A stretch of 64,000 nt of DNA from Arenimonas metalli CF5-1 (lineage in GTDB: Bacteria; Pseudomonadota; Gammaproteobacteria; Xanthomonadales; Xanthomonadaceae). Both the position numbers and the translations under genes were made by a program. The notes beneath the pieces are model-generated. The model was not told where the DNA came from, did no database searches, and saw nothing but the letters and a program-made list of their open reading frames with translations. Where the stretch lies: positions 124,001 to 188,000 of the forward strand of contig NZ_AVCK01000055.1 of the NCBI RefSeq assembly GCF_000747155.1, read 5' to 3'. Below, in pieces: positions 1 through 8,686 of this stretch (position 1 is its first letter; every line of letters starts with the position of its first letter).

Positions 1-1896
1 ACCCACCTGCGTCAGCGAGGACTGGATGTCGCCGCGCAGCGTGGTGGCGTCCTCGCTGCTGATCGGCGCGGCGCCCGGCGCCGCCTTGGCGACGCCGATC
101 AGGCGTTCGGCGGTATCGAGGTGCTGCTTCCACTGCTCGGAGTCCTCGCCGTGGCGCAGCGAGGTCAGCGCCATCACGTCGGTCCATGCCTGGCTGAGCA
201 GCGTGTGCGTGAAACGCGGGAGGTTCTGCTTCTTCAGCATGCCCTCGACCACGGTGGCGGCGCGCTCGCGCGCGAGCGCCAGCTTCTCCTTGCCGCGGGC
301 GGCCTCGACGTGGCGCTTCTCGGCCACCTCGGCCTTGCGGGTCACCGTCTGCAGGTGGCCGCTGAGGTCCTCGAGCAGGTTGTTGAACAGGCCCAGGTCG
401 CCGTCGAACTCGCGCACGGTGCGGTCGACCACCGACTGCATCTTGCCCACCAGCTGCTGGTCGGCGTCGTCCTCGCCCAGCCAGTAGGCGCCGGTCTCGG
501 CGATGGTGTTGAGCATCTGCCGCGCCGGATGCTGCTGGCGGGTGAAGAAGGCCTTGTCCTGCAGCGCCACGCGCAGCAGCGGCACCTGCAGCTTGGCCAG
601 CAGGGTGGACGCGGCGCTGTTGGGGCGCACGTCCTTCATGATGTGGTCGAACAGCATGCCGACCAGGTCGATGGCGTCGCCATCCTCCTCGGCCAGCGCC
701 GGCGGCTGGTTGCCCGGGGTGTGCTGGCGCAGCTGCGCCAGGAGGTCCTGCTTGAGGTGGGTGACGGTGCGCGGCGTCGGCTTGCCGTTCACCATCATCG
801 TGGGCGTGGCCTTCTGCTGCAGCTGGCCGAGCACGTCCTGCACCTGGTCGGTGCTGACCGGCACGCCGCCGCCACTGCCCGAAGGCTGGCCGCCTACGAG
901 CTTGCCCAGCAGCTGGCGCCGCCCGGCGAGCAGGTGGCGCATCTGCTGGAAGGTGTCTTCGCCGCTGGCCGCCTGGCCGCCCAGGCCGCGGCCACCGGCG
1001 CCGAGGCCCGGCGATCCCCCGCCCGGACCCGCGCCGCCGCCCATGCCGCCGCCCCGCGCGCCGGCGCCAACCGCGCCCGCGCCCGTGCCGCCGGCGGACC
1101 CGGTGCCGGGACCTGCGCCCGAACCGTCCGCGACGCTACCGCCATCGCCCGGCAGGCGGATCTTCGCGGCCGGTGCACTGGCCGGGCGCGCACGCACCGG
1201 GACGTAGTGCAGGTTCGGCAGCACGCCGTTGCGCGAGAGGTAGGTGTTCACCGATTCGATGAAGCCGCCGTAGAGCGGCATCAGGTGCCGCTCGAAGGTG
1301 CGGAACAGCAGGCTGCGGTGTTCGCCCGCGAGCTCGAGGCAGTCGGCGGCCTGGCGCAGCATGCGGCACAGCGCCTGCGGACCGATCGGCAGGTTCTCGG
1401 CGTCGAAGGCCGGCTTGCCGGCCAGCACGCCGAAGCGCTGGCCCAGCAGGTACAGCGGCAGGCTGTTGCGGACTTCGGCGCGGCTGGCGATCTCCGAAAG
1501 CACGGTGGCTTCGTCGAGGTCGAGGTTCTCGACCAGCGAAAGCTCGTCGCGGGTCAGCCGGAAGCCGCCGGTGATGGATTTCGCGCCCGGCGGGTCCTTG
1601 ATGCAGGCCAGCTCGGCCTCGAGCGCGATCAGGAAGCGCGGCACCAGGTCGGGGCGGGTGCGCTTGACCAGCCGCTGCGCCTCGAGCCAGCGGGTCTGGA
1701 CGATGTTGCTGCGGGCCTGTTCGGCGAACTTGAAGAGTTGCTGCTCGAATTCGTTGAGCGTCGAGACCAGCGTGCGCTCGATTTCGTCGGAGGAATACTC
1801 GAGGATGCCGCCCAGAAGCCCGCGGACTCGTTCAGGCAATGGCCGCGTCGCCAGCGTCGGTGCGGACGCGTGCGGAGGTTTGGCCGATGCGGGCAT
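1..1896 (-). CDS. DUF1631 family protein, 3' end outside window
   Basis: The reading frame is open for 632 codons and runs off the left edge, so the C-terminus is missing. The start MPASAKPPHA is preceded by GGAG six bases upstream. The sequence matches the DUF1631 family of gamma- and betaproteobacteria, sometimes misannotated as thymidine phosphorylase. Its biochemical role is not established. A helical N-terminal part is followed by a Gly-rich low-complexity linker at about residues 255-310 and a second charged helical part. There is no signal peptide or membrane segment, so it is probably cytoplasmic. It lies 96 bp downstream of the btuB-like gene on the same strand and could be read through from it. 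Family assignment is from recalled similarity. Confidence 0.8.
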   Translation of the reverse strand, partial: MPASAKPPHASAPTLATRPLPERVRGLLGGILEYSSDEIERTLVSTLNEFEQQLFKFAEQARSNIVQTRWLEAQRLVKRTRPDLVPRFLIALEAELACIKDPPGAKSITGGFRLTRDELSLVENLDLDEATVLSEIASRAEVRNSLPLYLLGQRFGVLAGKPAFDAENLPIGPQALCRMLRQAADCLELAGEHRSLLFRTFERHLMPLYGGFIESVNTYLSRNGVLPNLHYVPVRARPASAPAAKIRLPGDGGSVADGSGAGPGTGSAGGTGAGAVGAGARGGGMGGGAGPGGGSPGLGAGGRGLGGQAASGEDTFQQMRHLLAGRRQLLGKLVGGQPSGSGGGVPVSTDQVQDVLGQLQQKATPTMMVNGKPTPRTVTHLKQDLLAQLRQHTPGNQPPALAEEDGDAIDLVGMLFDHIMKDVRPNSAASTLLAKLQVPLLRVALQDKAFFTRQQHPARQMLNTIAETGAYWLGEDDADQQLVGKMQSVVDRTVREFDGDLGLFNNLLEDLSGHLQTVTRKAEVAEKRHVEAARGKEKLALARERAATVVEGMLKKQNLPRFTHTLLSQAWTDVMALTSLRHGEDSEQWKQHLDTAERLIGVAKAAPGAAPISSEDATTLRGDIQSSLTQVG

Positions 1897-1992
1897 GCGG
1901 CGCTCCGTGTGAATTCCCCAGCGCGATTCTAGGCACACGCGCGGCCCGGCGCATAGGGCCGGGCCAGTCCGGGGGACTGGCCCGGCAAGCCT

Positions 1993-3807
1993 TCACCTGC
2001 CGTTCCAGACCAGGCTGAGCAGGCCGCTGCGGCCCGGGGTGTTGTAGCCGCGCACCAGCTCGTAGTCGCGATCGGTCAGGTTTTCCAGCCTTCCCTCGAG
2101 GCGCCAGGCCGGGCTGAACTGCCAGGCCAGGCGCAGGTGGGCGAGGGCATGCGAGGGCAGCTGGGCGCCGAAATCGGGACGACCTGAGAAATAGTCTCCC
2201 TCCAGCGCGACCGACAGGCCGTTGTCCCAGCCATGGCCCAGTTCGACATGGGCCTTGCGTTTGGCCCGGCGCAGCAGCGGCCGGCCGGTGCCGGCGTCGA
2301 TCGCGTCCTGCCAGGTCAGGTTGCCGCCGCCGGTCCAGCCGCCGCGGTCGAAGCGGTAGCCGAGCTCCACGCCGTCCAGCGCGGCGCGGTTGATGTTGAT
2401 CGCGTTGTTGGTCAGCGGCGCGGCGAACGCTACCAGGTCGCGCACGCGGGTGCGGTACACCGAGAGCGCCAGCTGCTGGCCCGCGGCCGGCGCGTAGGAC
2501 AGGCCCGTTTCCCAGGTGCGCGAATGCTCCGGCCGCAGGTCCGGGTTGCCCGCGAAGCCGAAGCCGGTGTCGGGGTAGTAGAGCTCGTTGAAATTGGGCG
2601 CGCGGAAACCTTCGCCCCAGGACAGGCGCCACTGCACGCGCTCGCCCAGGTCGACGCCCCAGCCGGCGTTGCCGGTGGTGACGCCGCCGTACTGGTTGCT
2701 GTGGTCGCGGCGCAGCGACAGGTCGAGCACGTGCCGGCCGAAGCGGCCGCCGTAGCCGACGAAGGCGGCCTGGCTGCGGCGGGTGTCGTCGAACAGCGTG
2801 CCGTTGAAGGCGTTCTCCGATTCGCCCTGCTCGCGCTGCCAGTTCAGGCCGAAGCGCAGGTGGGCGTCCTCGCCGGTGGCCAGCGTGTGCAGCCAGTCGG
2901 CGCTGGTGCGGCGGCTGCGGAAGGCATTCGGGAACGAGCCCGCGGTGTCCAGGTCCTCGCGCGCGTGGCCGACGGTGAACTGGTGGCTCCAGCGCGCGCC
3001 GAGTTCGCCGGCCAGGGTCACGCCGCCCGAGGCATTGCGGGCGTCGGTGACGCCGCGGTCGAACTCGACTTCGGCATCGGTGGCGATGGCGTTGAACGAC
3101 AGCACCTGCGTGCCGACGGCGGTTCGCCCGCGCAGGCTGAGGTTGCGGTTGCGGTAGCCGTCGTCGTCGGGGTCGTAGGAGAACACCGAGTTCGGGTTGG
3201 TGGCGGAGAACCCGCGCACGCGCTGCGCGCCGGCCGTGATGCCGAAGCCGCGGCGGTCGTCGCCGGTGCCGAAGGCGGCGCTGGCGCCGACCCGGCCGTA
3301 GCTGCCCGCGGTGACGCGCGCCGAGGGCGCGGACGGGTCGCGGGTGAAGACATGCACCACGCCGCCGATCGCATCCGAACCCCACATCGACGCGCGCGGC
3401 CCGCGCACGATCTCGATCCGCTCGATCTGCTCCAGCGGCAGGTGGGCGAAGTCGAACACGCCCTGGCCGGTGGAGGTGACGCGGATGCCGTCGACCAGGA
3501 TCAGGCTCTGGTTGGAATTGCTGCCGCGCAGGAACAGGGCGCTGCCGCCACCCGGGCCGCCGGTGCGGGCGACGTCGATGCCGGCCTGCCGGCCGAGCAG
3601 GTCGATCAGGTCCGGGGCCTGGCTGGCCTCGATCTCTTCGCGCGTGATCACGGTGATCGAGGCCAGGGCCTCGTCCAGCGGGCGCTCGACGCGGGTGGCG
3701 GTGACCTGGACGGCGTCCAGCGTGGCCGCGTCCCGGGCGACGGCGGCGGGGGACAGCAGCAGCGAAATCGCCGCGCAAAGCGCGGCCTGGCGTACAACGG
3801 GGTTCAT
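1993..3807 (-). CDS. btuB: TonB-dependent vitamin B12 receptor, BtuB-like
   Basis: This is a 604-residue outer-membrane TonB-dependent receptor, close to the usual BtuB length. A signal peptide ends near AAVARD (residues 20-26), followed by a TonB-box-like LDAVQVTAT at 30-38. The plug domain (about 45-150) contains VDGIRV and IEIVRGP, and the rest is a beta-barrel. It should import cobalamin or a related corrinoid into the periplasm with energy from TonB-ExbBD. The substrate call rests mainly on the cobalamin riboswitch immediately upstream, plus BtuB-like plug motifs. AGGAG lies nine bases before the ATG. The protein ends VWNGR rather than in a terminal aromatic residue, which is slightly unusual for a barrel. 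No BtuCDF genes are in the window. Confidence 0.88.
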   Translation of the reverse strand: MNPVVRQAALCAAISLLLSPAAVARDAATLDAVQVTATRVERPLDEALASITVITREEIEASQAPDLIDLLGRQAGIDVARTGGPGGGSALFLRGSNSNQSLILVDGIRVTSTGQGVFDFAHLPLEQIERIEIVRGPRASMWGSDAIGGVVHVFTRDPSAPSARVTAGSYGRVGASAAFGTGDDRRGFGITAGAQRVRGFSATNPNSVFSYDPDDDGYRNRNLSLRGRTAVGTQVLSFNAIATDAEVEFDRGVTDARNASGGVTLAGELGARWSHQFTVGHAREDLDTAGSFPNAFRSRRTSADWLHTLATGEDAHLRFGLNWQREQGESENAFNGTLFDDTRRSQAAFVGYGGRFGRHVLDLSLRRDHSNQYGGVTTGNAGWGVDLGERVQWRLSWGEGFRAPNFNELYYPDTGFGFAGNPDLRPEHSRTWETGLSYAPAAGQQLALSVYRTRVRDLVAFAAPLTNNAININRAALDGVELGYRFDRGGWTGGGNLTWQDAIDAGTGRPLLRRAKRKAHVELGHGWDNGLSVALEGDYFSGRPDFGAQLPSHALAHLRLAWQFSPAWRLEGRLENLTDRDYELVRGYNTPGRSGLLSLVWNGR

Positions 3808-3957
3808 CGATGGTTTCTCCTGGAACGCTCACCCGCGGGAAGCACGCGCGGGAAGCTGCCGGGGAAACGAGACGGCCGGACGCACGCGGGCGCAGGCCAT
3901 GACGCCGCCCCGTCGCCCTCCGCAACGTGCCGTGGTGGCCACCCGTGGGGGTGGCCA
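3808..3957 (-). promoter_or_regulatory. btuB leader, likely expression platform
   Basis: About 150 nt lie between the riboswitch aptamer and the btuB start. Directly 3' of the aptamer is a perfect 8-bp hairpin with a 4-nt loop (GGCCACCC / GGGTGGCC, 3937-3956), without a U-run, so it is not a standard terminator. Together with the distant AGGAG near the ATG this suggests control of translation or a Rho-type mechanism, which is inference. A 23-codon open frame at 3829-3900 has no good ribosome site. Confidence 0.5.
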
Positions 3958-4121
3958 AGCACCAGGCCGGTCTCCGGACTCGCCAGCGGCGGGGTGCGCG
4001 GGGCACCTCGCCTCCCGTCCGCCTTCCCATGCCCGGGGGCACAGTGGCTTGCTGGAGGGGTTTTCTGGCCTACCGTTGCGGGGGCAGCGCCGGACTTGGA
4101 CCGGCTTCCCGAACACCTGGG
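3958..4121 (-). promoter_or_regulatory. Cobalamin (adenosylcobalamin) riboswitch
   Basis: On the minus strand the hallmark boxes occur in canonical order: GGGAAGCCGGT followed by AAGTCCGGCGCTGCCCC, then CGCAACGGTA, the B12 box core GCCACTG, GGGAAGGCGG, and the closing AGTCCGGAGACCGGCCTG. Order and spacing fit the Rfam cobalamin aptamer. It sits 150 nt upstream of the btuB-like receptor. Ligand binding should lower receptor expression when corrinoid is plentiful. Confidence 0.95.
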
Positions 4122-4148
4122 GCGCGTGAAGTCTAGATCAAGACGGGG

Positions 4149-4334
4149 TCAGTCGTCGCGGTCGGCGTCGTAGCCGTCGAGTTCCCCGTCGCCCCCGACC
4201 CGCAGCCGCACCGTGATCGGGCGGCAGCAGACGTAGCAGTCCTCGACGTATTCGGCGTCGCCGGCCGAGGGGTCGGCCACGGTCTCGAAGGTTTCGCCGC
4301 AATGCGGGCAGGTGAGGAGGATGGTGTCGAGCAT
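4149..4334 (-). CDS. CPXCG motif-containing cysteine-rich protein
   Basis: This 61-residue protein has a CPHCG motif near the N-terminus and CYVCC in the middle, so it can bind one zinc ion as a zinc ribbon. The second half is acidic (GDGELDGYDADRDD). It matches the small CPXCG family of gammaproteobacteria, whose function is unknown. It follows hemW on the same strand by 48 bp and is probably last in the rph-rdgB-hemW transcript. The btuB riboswitch begins only 28 bp after its stop, so the btuB promoter probably lies inside this gene. Confidence 0.85.
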   Translation of the reverse strand: MLDTILLTCPHCGETFETVADPSAGDAEYVEDCYVCCRPITVRLRVGGDGELDGYDADRDD

Positions 4335-4382
4335 GGCGGGAGGATAGGCGGGGTCGGGGGAGCGGCGGGTGAACGGGCGGCG

Positions 4383-5540
4383 TCAGTCCAGGAACAAGCC
4401 GATGACGTCATTCGTGAACCGCCGCCCCAGCTCCGTCGGCCGCCAATGCTCGCCGTCCTGCTCCAGCCAGCCCCGCACGCGGGCCTCCTCGAGTTCCGCG
4501 GCGATGACGGCGCGATCCAACCCGGTGCGCGACTCGAAATCGGCCAGGCGGAAACCCTCGACCAGCCGCAGCGCATTGAGCATGTAGTCGAACGGCAGGC
4601 TGGCCGGCGCGATCGGGTCGTCGCCGCCGATGCCCTTCGCGGTGCCCGCGTGGGCGATGAAATCGCGCGGGTTCTTGGGCTTCCAGCGGCGCCGGACCTC
4701 GCCGGTGGCGCCGCTGCTGATCTTGCCGTGCGCGCCGGCGCCGATGCCGAGGTAGTCGCCGAAGCGCCAGTAGTTGAGGTTGTGCGCGCACTGCCGGCCC
4801 GGGCGCGCGTAGGCCGAGACTTCGTACTGGGCGTAGCCGGCGGCGGCCATCGCCTCGATGCAGCGCTCCTGGATGTCCCAGGCGTCGTCCTCGCCGGGCA
4901 GGCCCTCCGGGGGCTTCACGGCGAAGGCGGTGTTGGGCTCCATCGTCAGCTGGTAGTGCGAGAGGTGCGCGGGCTGCAGCGCGATCGCGCGCTCGACGTC
5001 GTGCAGGGCCATCGCCAGGTCCTGGCCGGGCAGGGCGTACATCAGGTCGAGGTTGAGGTTGTCGTAGCCGGCGTCCTGCGCGAGCTTGACCGCGCGCTCG
5101 GCCTCGCCGCTGTCGTGGATGCGCCCCAGCCGCTTCAGGCAGCCGTCGTCGAAGCTCTGGATGCCGAAGCTGATGCGGTTCACGCCCGCGGCGCGGTACT
5201 GCTCGAAGCGGCCGTGCTCGGCGGTGCCGGGATTGCACTCCATCGTGATTTCCGCGCCGGGCGCGAAGCGCAGGCGCGACGAGCAGGCGTCGAGGATCGC
5301 GCCGATCGCGCCCGGCGCGAACAGGCTGGGCGTGCCGCCGCCGAAGAACACGCTGTGCACCGTGCGGCCCCAGACCAGGGGCAGGTCCTGCTCGAGGTCG
5401 CGCACCAGCGCGGCGATGTACTCGTCCACCGGCAGCGCGCCGCTCTGCCCGTGCGAGTTGAAGTCGCAGTACGGGCACTTCTTCACGCACCACGGGATGT
5501 GGATGTAGAGCGACAGCGGCGGCGGGATCAGCGTGCTCAC
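4383..5540 (-). CDS. hemW: Radical SAM heme chaperone HemW
   Basis: This 385-residue protein carries the radical-SAM cluster motif C18-x3-C22-x2-C25 (WCVKKCPYCDF), the early HIPWC segment and the GGGTPS motif typical of HemW. HemW was long misannotated as oxygen-independent coproporphyrinogen oxidase. Known family members bind heme and deliver it to respiratory enzymes. The CPYCDFNSH segment fits HemW rather than HemN. It starts with GTG at 5540, and its GTGA overlaps the rdgB stop, so the two genes are translationally coupled. The C-terminal HemN_C-like wing is present (about residues 300-385). It acts in the cytoplasm at the membrane. Confidence 0.93.
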   Translation of the reverse strand: MSTLIPPPLSLYIHIPWCVKKCPYCDFNSHGQSGALPVDEYIAALVRDLEQDLPLVWGRTVHSVFFGGGTPSLFAPGAIGAILDACSSRLRFAPGAEITMECNPGTAEHGRFEQYRAAGVNRISFGIQSFDDGCLKRLGRIHDSGEAERAVKLAQDAGYDNLNLDLMYALPGQDLAMALHDVERAIALQPAHLSHYQLTMEPNTAFAVKPPEGLPGEDDAWDIQERCIEAMAAAGYAQYEVSAYARPGRQCAHNLNYWRFGDYLGIGAGAHGKISSGATGEVRRRWKPKNPRDFIAHAGTAKGIGGDDPIAPASLPFDYMLNALRLVEGFRLADFESRTGLDRAVIAAELEEARVRGWLEQDGEHWRPTELGRRFTNDVIGLFLD

Positions 5541-6133
5541 AGCTCGTGCAGCCGCGCGCGCAGGGCGGCCAGCGCGAGGCCGCGGTGGCTGATGCGGTTC
5601 TTCAGCGCCGGGTCGAGCTCGGCGGCGGTGTGCTGCTGCTCCGGCACCAGGAACACCGGGTCATAGCCGAAGCCGCCTTCGCCGCGCGGCGCCTCGAGCA
5701 CGTAGCCCGGCCAGCGTCCCTCGACCACCAGCGGCTGCGGGTCGCGGGCATGCCGCATCAGCACGATCACGCAGTGGAAGTGCGCCCGGCGCTGTTCGCC
5801 CTCGAGCCCCTGCATGCGTTCGAGCAGCCGGGCGATGTTGGCGGCGGAATCCCCGTGCACGCCGGCATAGCGCGCGCTGTACAGGCCGGGCTCGCCATCG
5901 AGCGCATCCACCACCAGCCCGGAATCATCCGCCAGCGCCGGCAGCCCGGTCGCCGCGCAGGCGTGGCGCGCCTTCAGGATCGCGTTCTCGATGAAGCTCA
6001 GCCCATCCTCGACCGCATCCTCCACCCCCAACTCGCCCTGCGTCACCAGCGCATAGCCAGCATCCGCCAGCAACGGCTGCAGCTCGGCCAGCTTGCCCTT
6101 GTTCGACGTGGCGAGAACCAGTTGTCTTGGCAT
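5537..6133 (-). CDS. rdgB: RdgB XTP/dITP pyrophosphatase
   Basis: This 198-residue Ham1/RdgB-family nucleotide house-cleaning enzyme removes dITP, XTP and ITP by hydrolysis to the monophosphate and pyrophosphate. It shows the N-terminal signature ATSNKGKLAEL, the active-site segment ADDSGLVVDAL, the GYDPVF motif and the C-terminal KNRISHRGLAL. I chose the ATG at 6133 (MPRQLVLATSN). A GTG 27 bases upstream is in frame but adds a non-conserved N-terminus, and neither has a strong ribosome site. The inverted repeat at 6156-6278 lies directly upstream, so the promoter must be beyond or inside it, or rdgB is read through from rph. Confidence 0.95.
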   Translation of the reverse strand: MPRQLVLATSNKGKLAELQPLLADAGYALVTQGELGVEDAVEDGLSFIENAILKARHACAATGLPALADDSGLVVDALDGEPGLYSARYAGVHGDSAANIARLLERMQGLEGEQRRAHFHCVIVLMRHARDPQPLVVEGRWPGYVLEAPRGEGGFGYDPVFLVPEQQHTAAELDPALKNRISHRGLALAALRARLHEL

Positions 6134-6155
6134 GGATTGGCGGGCCCGGTTTTTA

Positions 6156-6278
6156 GCCACGGATGAACACGGATGAACACGGATAGGGAAAACAGCGTTG
6201 GGTGTGCTGGCTACTTCCAGCCAACGAGCTACATCCTGGCTTTTTCTTGATCAGTGTTCATCCGTGTTCATCCGTGGC
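6156..6278. repeat. Inverted-repeat element A, 25-bp arms of 10-bp units
   Basis: Perfect 25-bp arms (left 6156-6180, right 6254-6278) flank 73 bp. Each arm is built from a tandem 10-bp unit, CACGGATGAA, and the inner edge of the left arm continues as GGATAGGG. The element fills the gap between rdgB and rph. Its AT content and short-unit structure differ from the neighbouring genes. It has the same plan as the element at 45260-45400. Confidence 0.85.
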
Positions 6279-6291
6279 AAGAAAAACGCTC

Positions 6292-7020
6292 TCAGCCCGC
6301 CAAAGCCGCGCGCTGGAGGGCGACGAGTTCGGCGATGCCTTTTTCGGCCAGGGCCAGGAGGGCGTCGAGTTCGGTGCGGCGGAAGGCGTGGCCTTCGGCC
6401 GTGCCCTGGACTTCGATGAAGCCGCCGCCGTCGTTCATCACCACGTTCATGTCGGTGTCGCAGGTGCTGTCCTCGCGGTAGTCGAGGTCGAGCACCGGCA
6501 CGCCCTGGCAGATGCCCACCGAGACCGCCGCCACCGCGCCCAGGATCGGGTCGCGGGTGACGTCGCCGCGGGCGCGCAGCACCGCCACGGCGTCGCACAG
6601 CGCCACGTAGGCGCCGGTGATCGCCGCAGTGCGGGTGCCGCCGTCGGCCTGCAGCACGTCGCAGTCCAGGGTGATGGTGCGCTCGCCGAGCGCCTTGCGG
6701 TCGATGCAGGCGCGCAGCGCGCGGCCGATCAGGCGCTGGATCTCCAGCGTGCGGCCGCCCTGCTTGCCGCGCGCGGCCTCGCGGTCGTTGCGGGTGTTGG
6801 TGGCGCGCGGCAGCATGCCGTACTCGGCCGTCACCCAGCCCTCGCCCTTGCCGCGCAGGAAGCCCGGCGCCTTGTTGTCGATGCTGGCGGTGCACAGCAC
6901 CTTGGTGTCGCCGAAGCAGACCAGCACCGAGCCCTCGGCGTGCTTGGTGTAGTTGCGCTCGATGCGGACCGCGCGCAGCTGGTCGGGGGCGCGGCCGTCG
7001 GGGCGGGGGGAGCTGGTCAT
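6292..7020 (-). CDS. rph: Ribonuclease PH
   Basis: RNase PH is a phosphorolytic 3'-to-5' exoribonuclease that trims tRNA 3' ends. The 242-residue length is standard. Visible family features are [11 protein letters not shown] and the [20 protein letters not shown] segment at the N-terminus, [14 protein letters not shown], and [17 protein letters not shown]. The start [10 protein letters not shown] at 7020 is preferred over ATG nine bases upstream. It is divergent from yicC, which begins 67 bp away, a neighbourhood seen in many gammaproteobacteria. Confidence 0.96.
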   Translation of the reverse strand: MTSSPRPDGRAPDQLRAVRIERNYTKHAEGSVLVCFGDTKVLCTASIDNKAPGFLRGKGEGWVTAEYGMLPRATNTRNDREAARGKQGGRTLEIQRLIGRALRACIDRKALGERTITLDCDVLQADGGTRTAAITGAYVALCDAVAVLRARGDVTRDPILGAVAAVSVGICQGVPVLDLDYREDSTCDTDMNVVMNDGGGFIEVQGTAEGHAFRRTELDALLALAEKGIAELVALQRAALAG

Positions 7021-7086
7021 GGGGCACATCCGGCAATCTTTGGCCGGCTAGATTACCATTCGACCCCTCCAGACCCGGGACCGCCC

Positions 7087-7950
7087 ATGATCCGCAGCAT
7101 GACTGCCTTCGCCGCCTGCGAGCGCGCCGCCACCGGCGGCACGCTGGGCTGCGAGCTGCGCGCGGTGAACCACCGCTTCCATGAACTCAGCGTGCGCGCC
7201 CCCGAGGAGCTGCGCGCGATCGAGCCGGCCCTGCGCGAGCGGGTGGCCCGGATGGTCTCGCGCGGCAAGGTCGACCTGGTGCTGCGCTTCCGCCCGACCG
7301 CCGGCGGCCGCGCCGAGCTGCGCGTCAACCAGGGCCTGCTGGACCAGCTGGCCGCCTCGGCCCAGGCCATGGACGGGCGCTTCCCCGGACTGCGCACCGA
7401 GTTCACCGAGCTGCTGCGCTTCCCGGGCGTGGTCGAGGAGGACGCGCTGGACCAGGCCGGCCTGCAGGCCGAGGCCCTGGCCCTGCTCGACGAGACCCTG
7501 GCCGAATTCGTCGCCGCCCGCGAGCGCGAGGGCGCCAAGCTGGCGGCCGTGATGGCCGAGCGCGTGGACGGCATCGAGCGCATCACCCGCCAGGTCCGCG
7601 AGTGGCTGCCCGAGATCCGCGCGGCCCTGCGCGCCAAGCTCGACGCGAAGCTGGCCGACCTCAAGCTGCCGCTCGAGCCCGGCCGGCTGGAGCAGGAAGT
7701 GGTGCTGAACCTGCAGAAGATCGACGTGGACGAGGAGCTCGACCGCCTCGCCAGCCACGTCGCCGAGGCGCGGCGCGTGTTCGCCCTGCCCGAGGCCGTG
7801 GGCCGCCGGCTCGATTTCCTGATGCAGGAGTTCAACCGCGAGGCCAATACCCTGGGCTCGAAGTCGGTGGACAGCCGCACCACCCAGGCCGCGGTCGAGC
7901 TCAAGGTCCTGATCGAACAGCTGCGCGAACAGGTGCAGAACCTCGAATGA
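7087..7950 (+). CDS. yicC: YicC family endoribonuclease-like protein
   Basis: This 287-residue protein begins MIRSMTAFA, the usual YicC N-terminus, continues with AVNHRFHELSVR, and has the conserved DUF1732-type C-terminus (LDFLMQEFNREANTLGSKS). E. coli YicC has been linked to endoribonucleolytic decay of the small RNA RyhB. That activity here is inference from family membership. Its stop overlaps the gmk start by ATGA, giving translational coupling. The linkage yicC-gmk is common in proteobacteria. Confidence 0.93.
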   Translation: MIRSMTAFAACERAATGGTLGCELRAVNHRFHELSVRAPEELRAIEPALRERVARMVSRGKVDLVLRFRPTAGGRAELRVNQGLLDQLAASAQAMDGRFPGLRTEFTELLRFPGVVEEDALDQAGLQAEALALLDETLAEFVAAREREGAKLAAVMAERVDGIERITRQVREWLPEIRAALRAKLDAKLADLKLPLEPGRLEQEVVLNLQKIDVDEELDRLASHVAEARRVFALPEAVGRRLDFLMQEFNREANTLGSKSVDSRTTQAAVELKVLIEQLREQVQNLE

Positions 7951-8567
7951 ACACGATCCGCGGCACCCTCTACGTCGTCGCCGCGCCCTCGGGCGCCGGC
8001 AAGTCCAGCCTGGTCAACGCGGTGCTGGCGAAGGAGCCGGGCATCGCGCTGTCGATCTCCTTCACCTCGCGCGCGCCGCGGCCGGGCGAGCGCCACGCCC
8101 AGCACTACCATTTCGTCGACAAGCCCGAGTTCGAAAGGATGATCGCCGCCGGCGATTTCTTCGAGCACGCGCTGGTGCACGGCGACTACAAGGGCACCGC
8201 CCGGCAGTCGGTGGAGCCGCAGCTGGCGGCCGGCAAGGACGTGCTGCTGGAGATCGACTGGCAGGGCGCCCGCCAGGTGCGCGAGAAGATGCCGGACTGC
8301 CTGAGCGTCTTCATCCTGCCGCCGTCCAAGGACGCGCTCGAGACCCGGATGCGCAACCGCGGCCAGGACAGTGAGGAGACCATCGCCCGGCGCCTGGCGG
8401 CCGCCCGGGAGGAGATGTCGCACTACGACGAGTTCGACTACGTGATCGTCAACGAGCATTTCGACGCCGCCGCGGCCGAGCTGCGGGCCATCTTCGTGGC
8501 CCAGCGCCTGAAGCGGGCCGCCCAGGCCGCCCGCCACGCCACCCTGATCCGCGACCTGCTGGCCTGA
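7947..8567 (+). CDS. gmk: Guanylate kinase
   Basis: This 206-residue enzyme phosphorylates GMP to GDP with ATP. The P-loop APSGAGKSSL lies at about residues 12-21, followed by SFTSRAPRPGE (GMP-binding) and the HYHFV, GDFFEHA and IDWQGARQV motifs of the family. The start overlaps the yicC stop. It is followed by rpoZ and spoT, so GMP/GDP supply, the polymerase subunit that helps bind ppGpp and the ppGpp enzyme are encoded side by side, a conserved arrangement. Confidence 0.98.
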   Translation: MNTIRGTLYVVAAPSGAGKSSLVNAVLAKEPGIALSISFTSRAPRPGERHAQHYHFVDKPEFERMIAAGDFFEHALVHGDYKGTARQSVEPQLAAGKDVLLEIDWQGARQVREKMPDCLSVFILPPSKDALETRMRNRGQDSEETIARRLAAAREEMSHYDEFDYVIVNEHFDAAAAELRAIFVAQRLKRAAQAARHATLIRDLLA

Positions 8568-8686
8568 ACCCCGGCCCGGCGCGCCATTTGCGCCGGCCCC
8601 CGGCCCGGGCGTAGAATGCGCGGTTCGCGTAACCCCTTGATTTTCCGTAGGTGCCCTGGCCGGGCAGCCTTCGGTGAGGAGATCCA

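Noticed and set aside
121-1932. A 603-codon open frame on the plus strand across the DUF1631 gene
   Set aside because: High GC content leaves antisense frames open. The product is low-complexity Ala/Arg/Gln-rich, with no domain, and the minus strand encodes a coherent protein.
3829-3900. A 23-codon open frame between the cobalamin riboswitch and btuB
   Set aside because: No ribosome site at a suitable distance and no recognisable leader-peptide composition.
6156-6278. CRISPR-like array because of repeated CACGGATGAA units
   Set aside because: Units are contiguous with no spacers and are arranged as two inverted arms. No cas genes are nearby.
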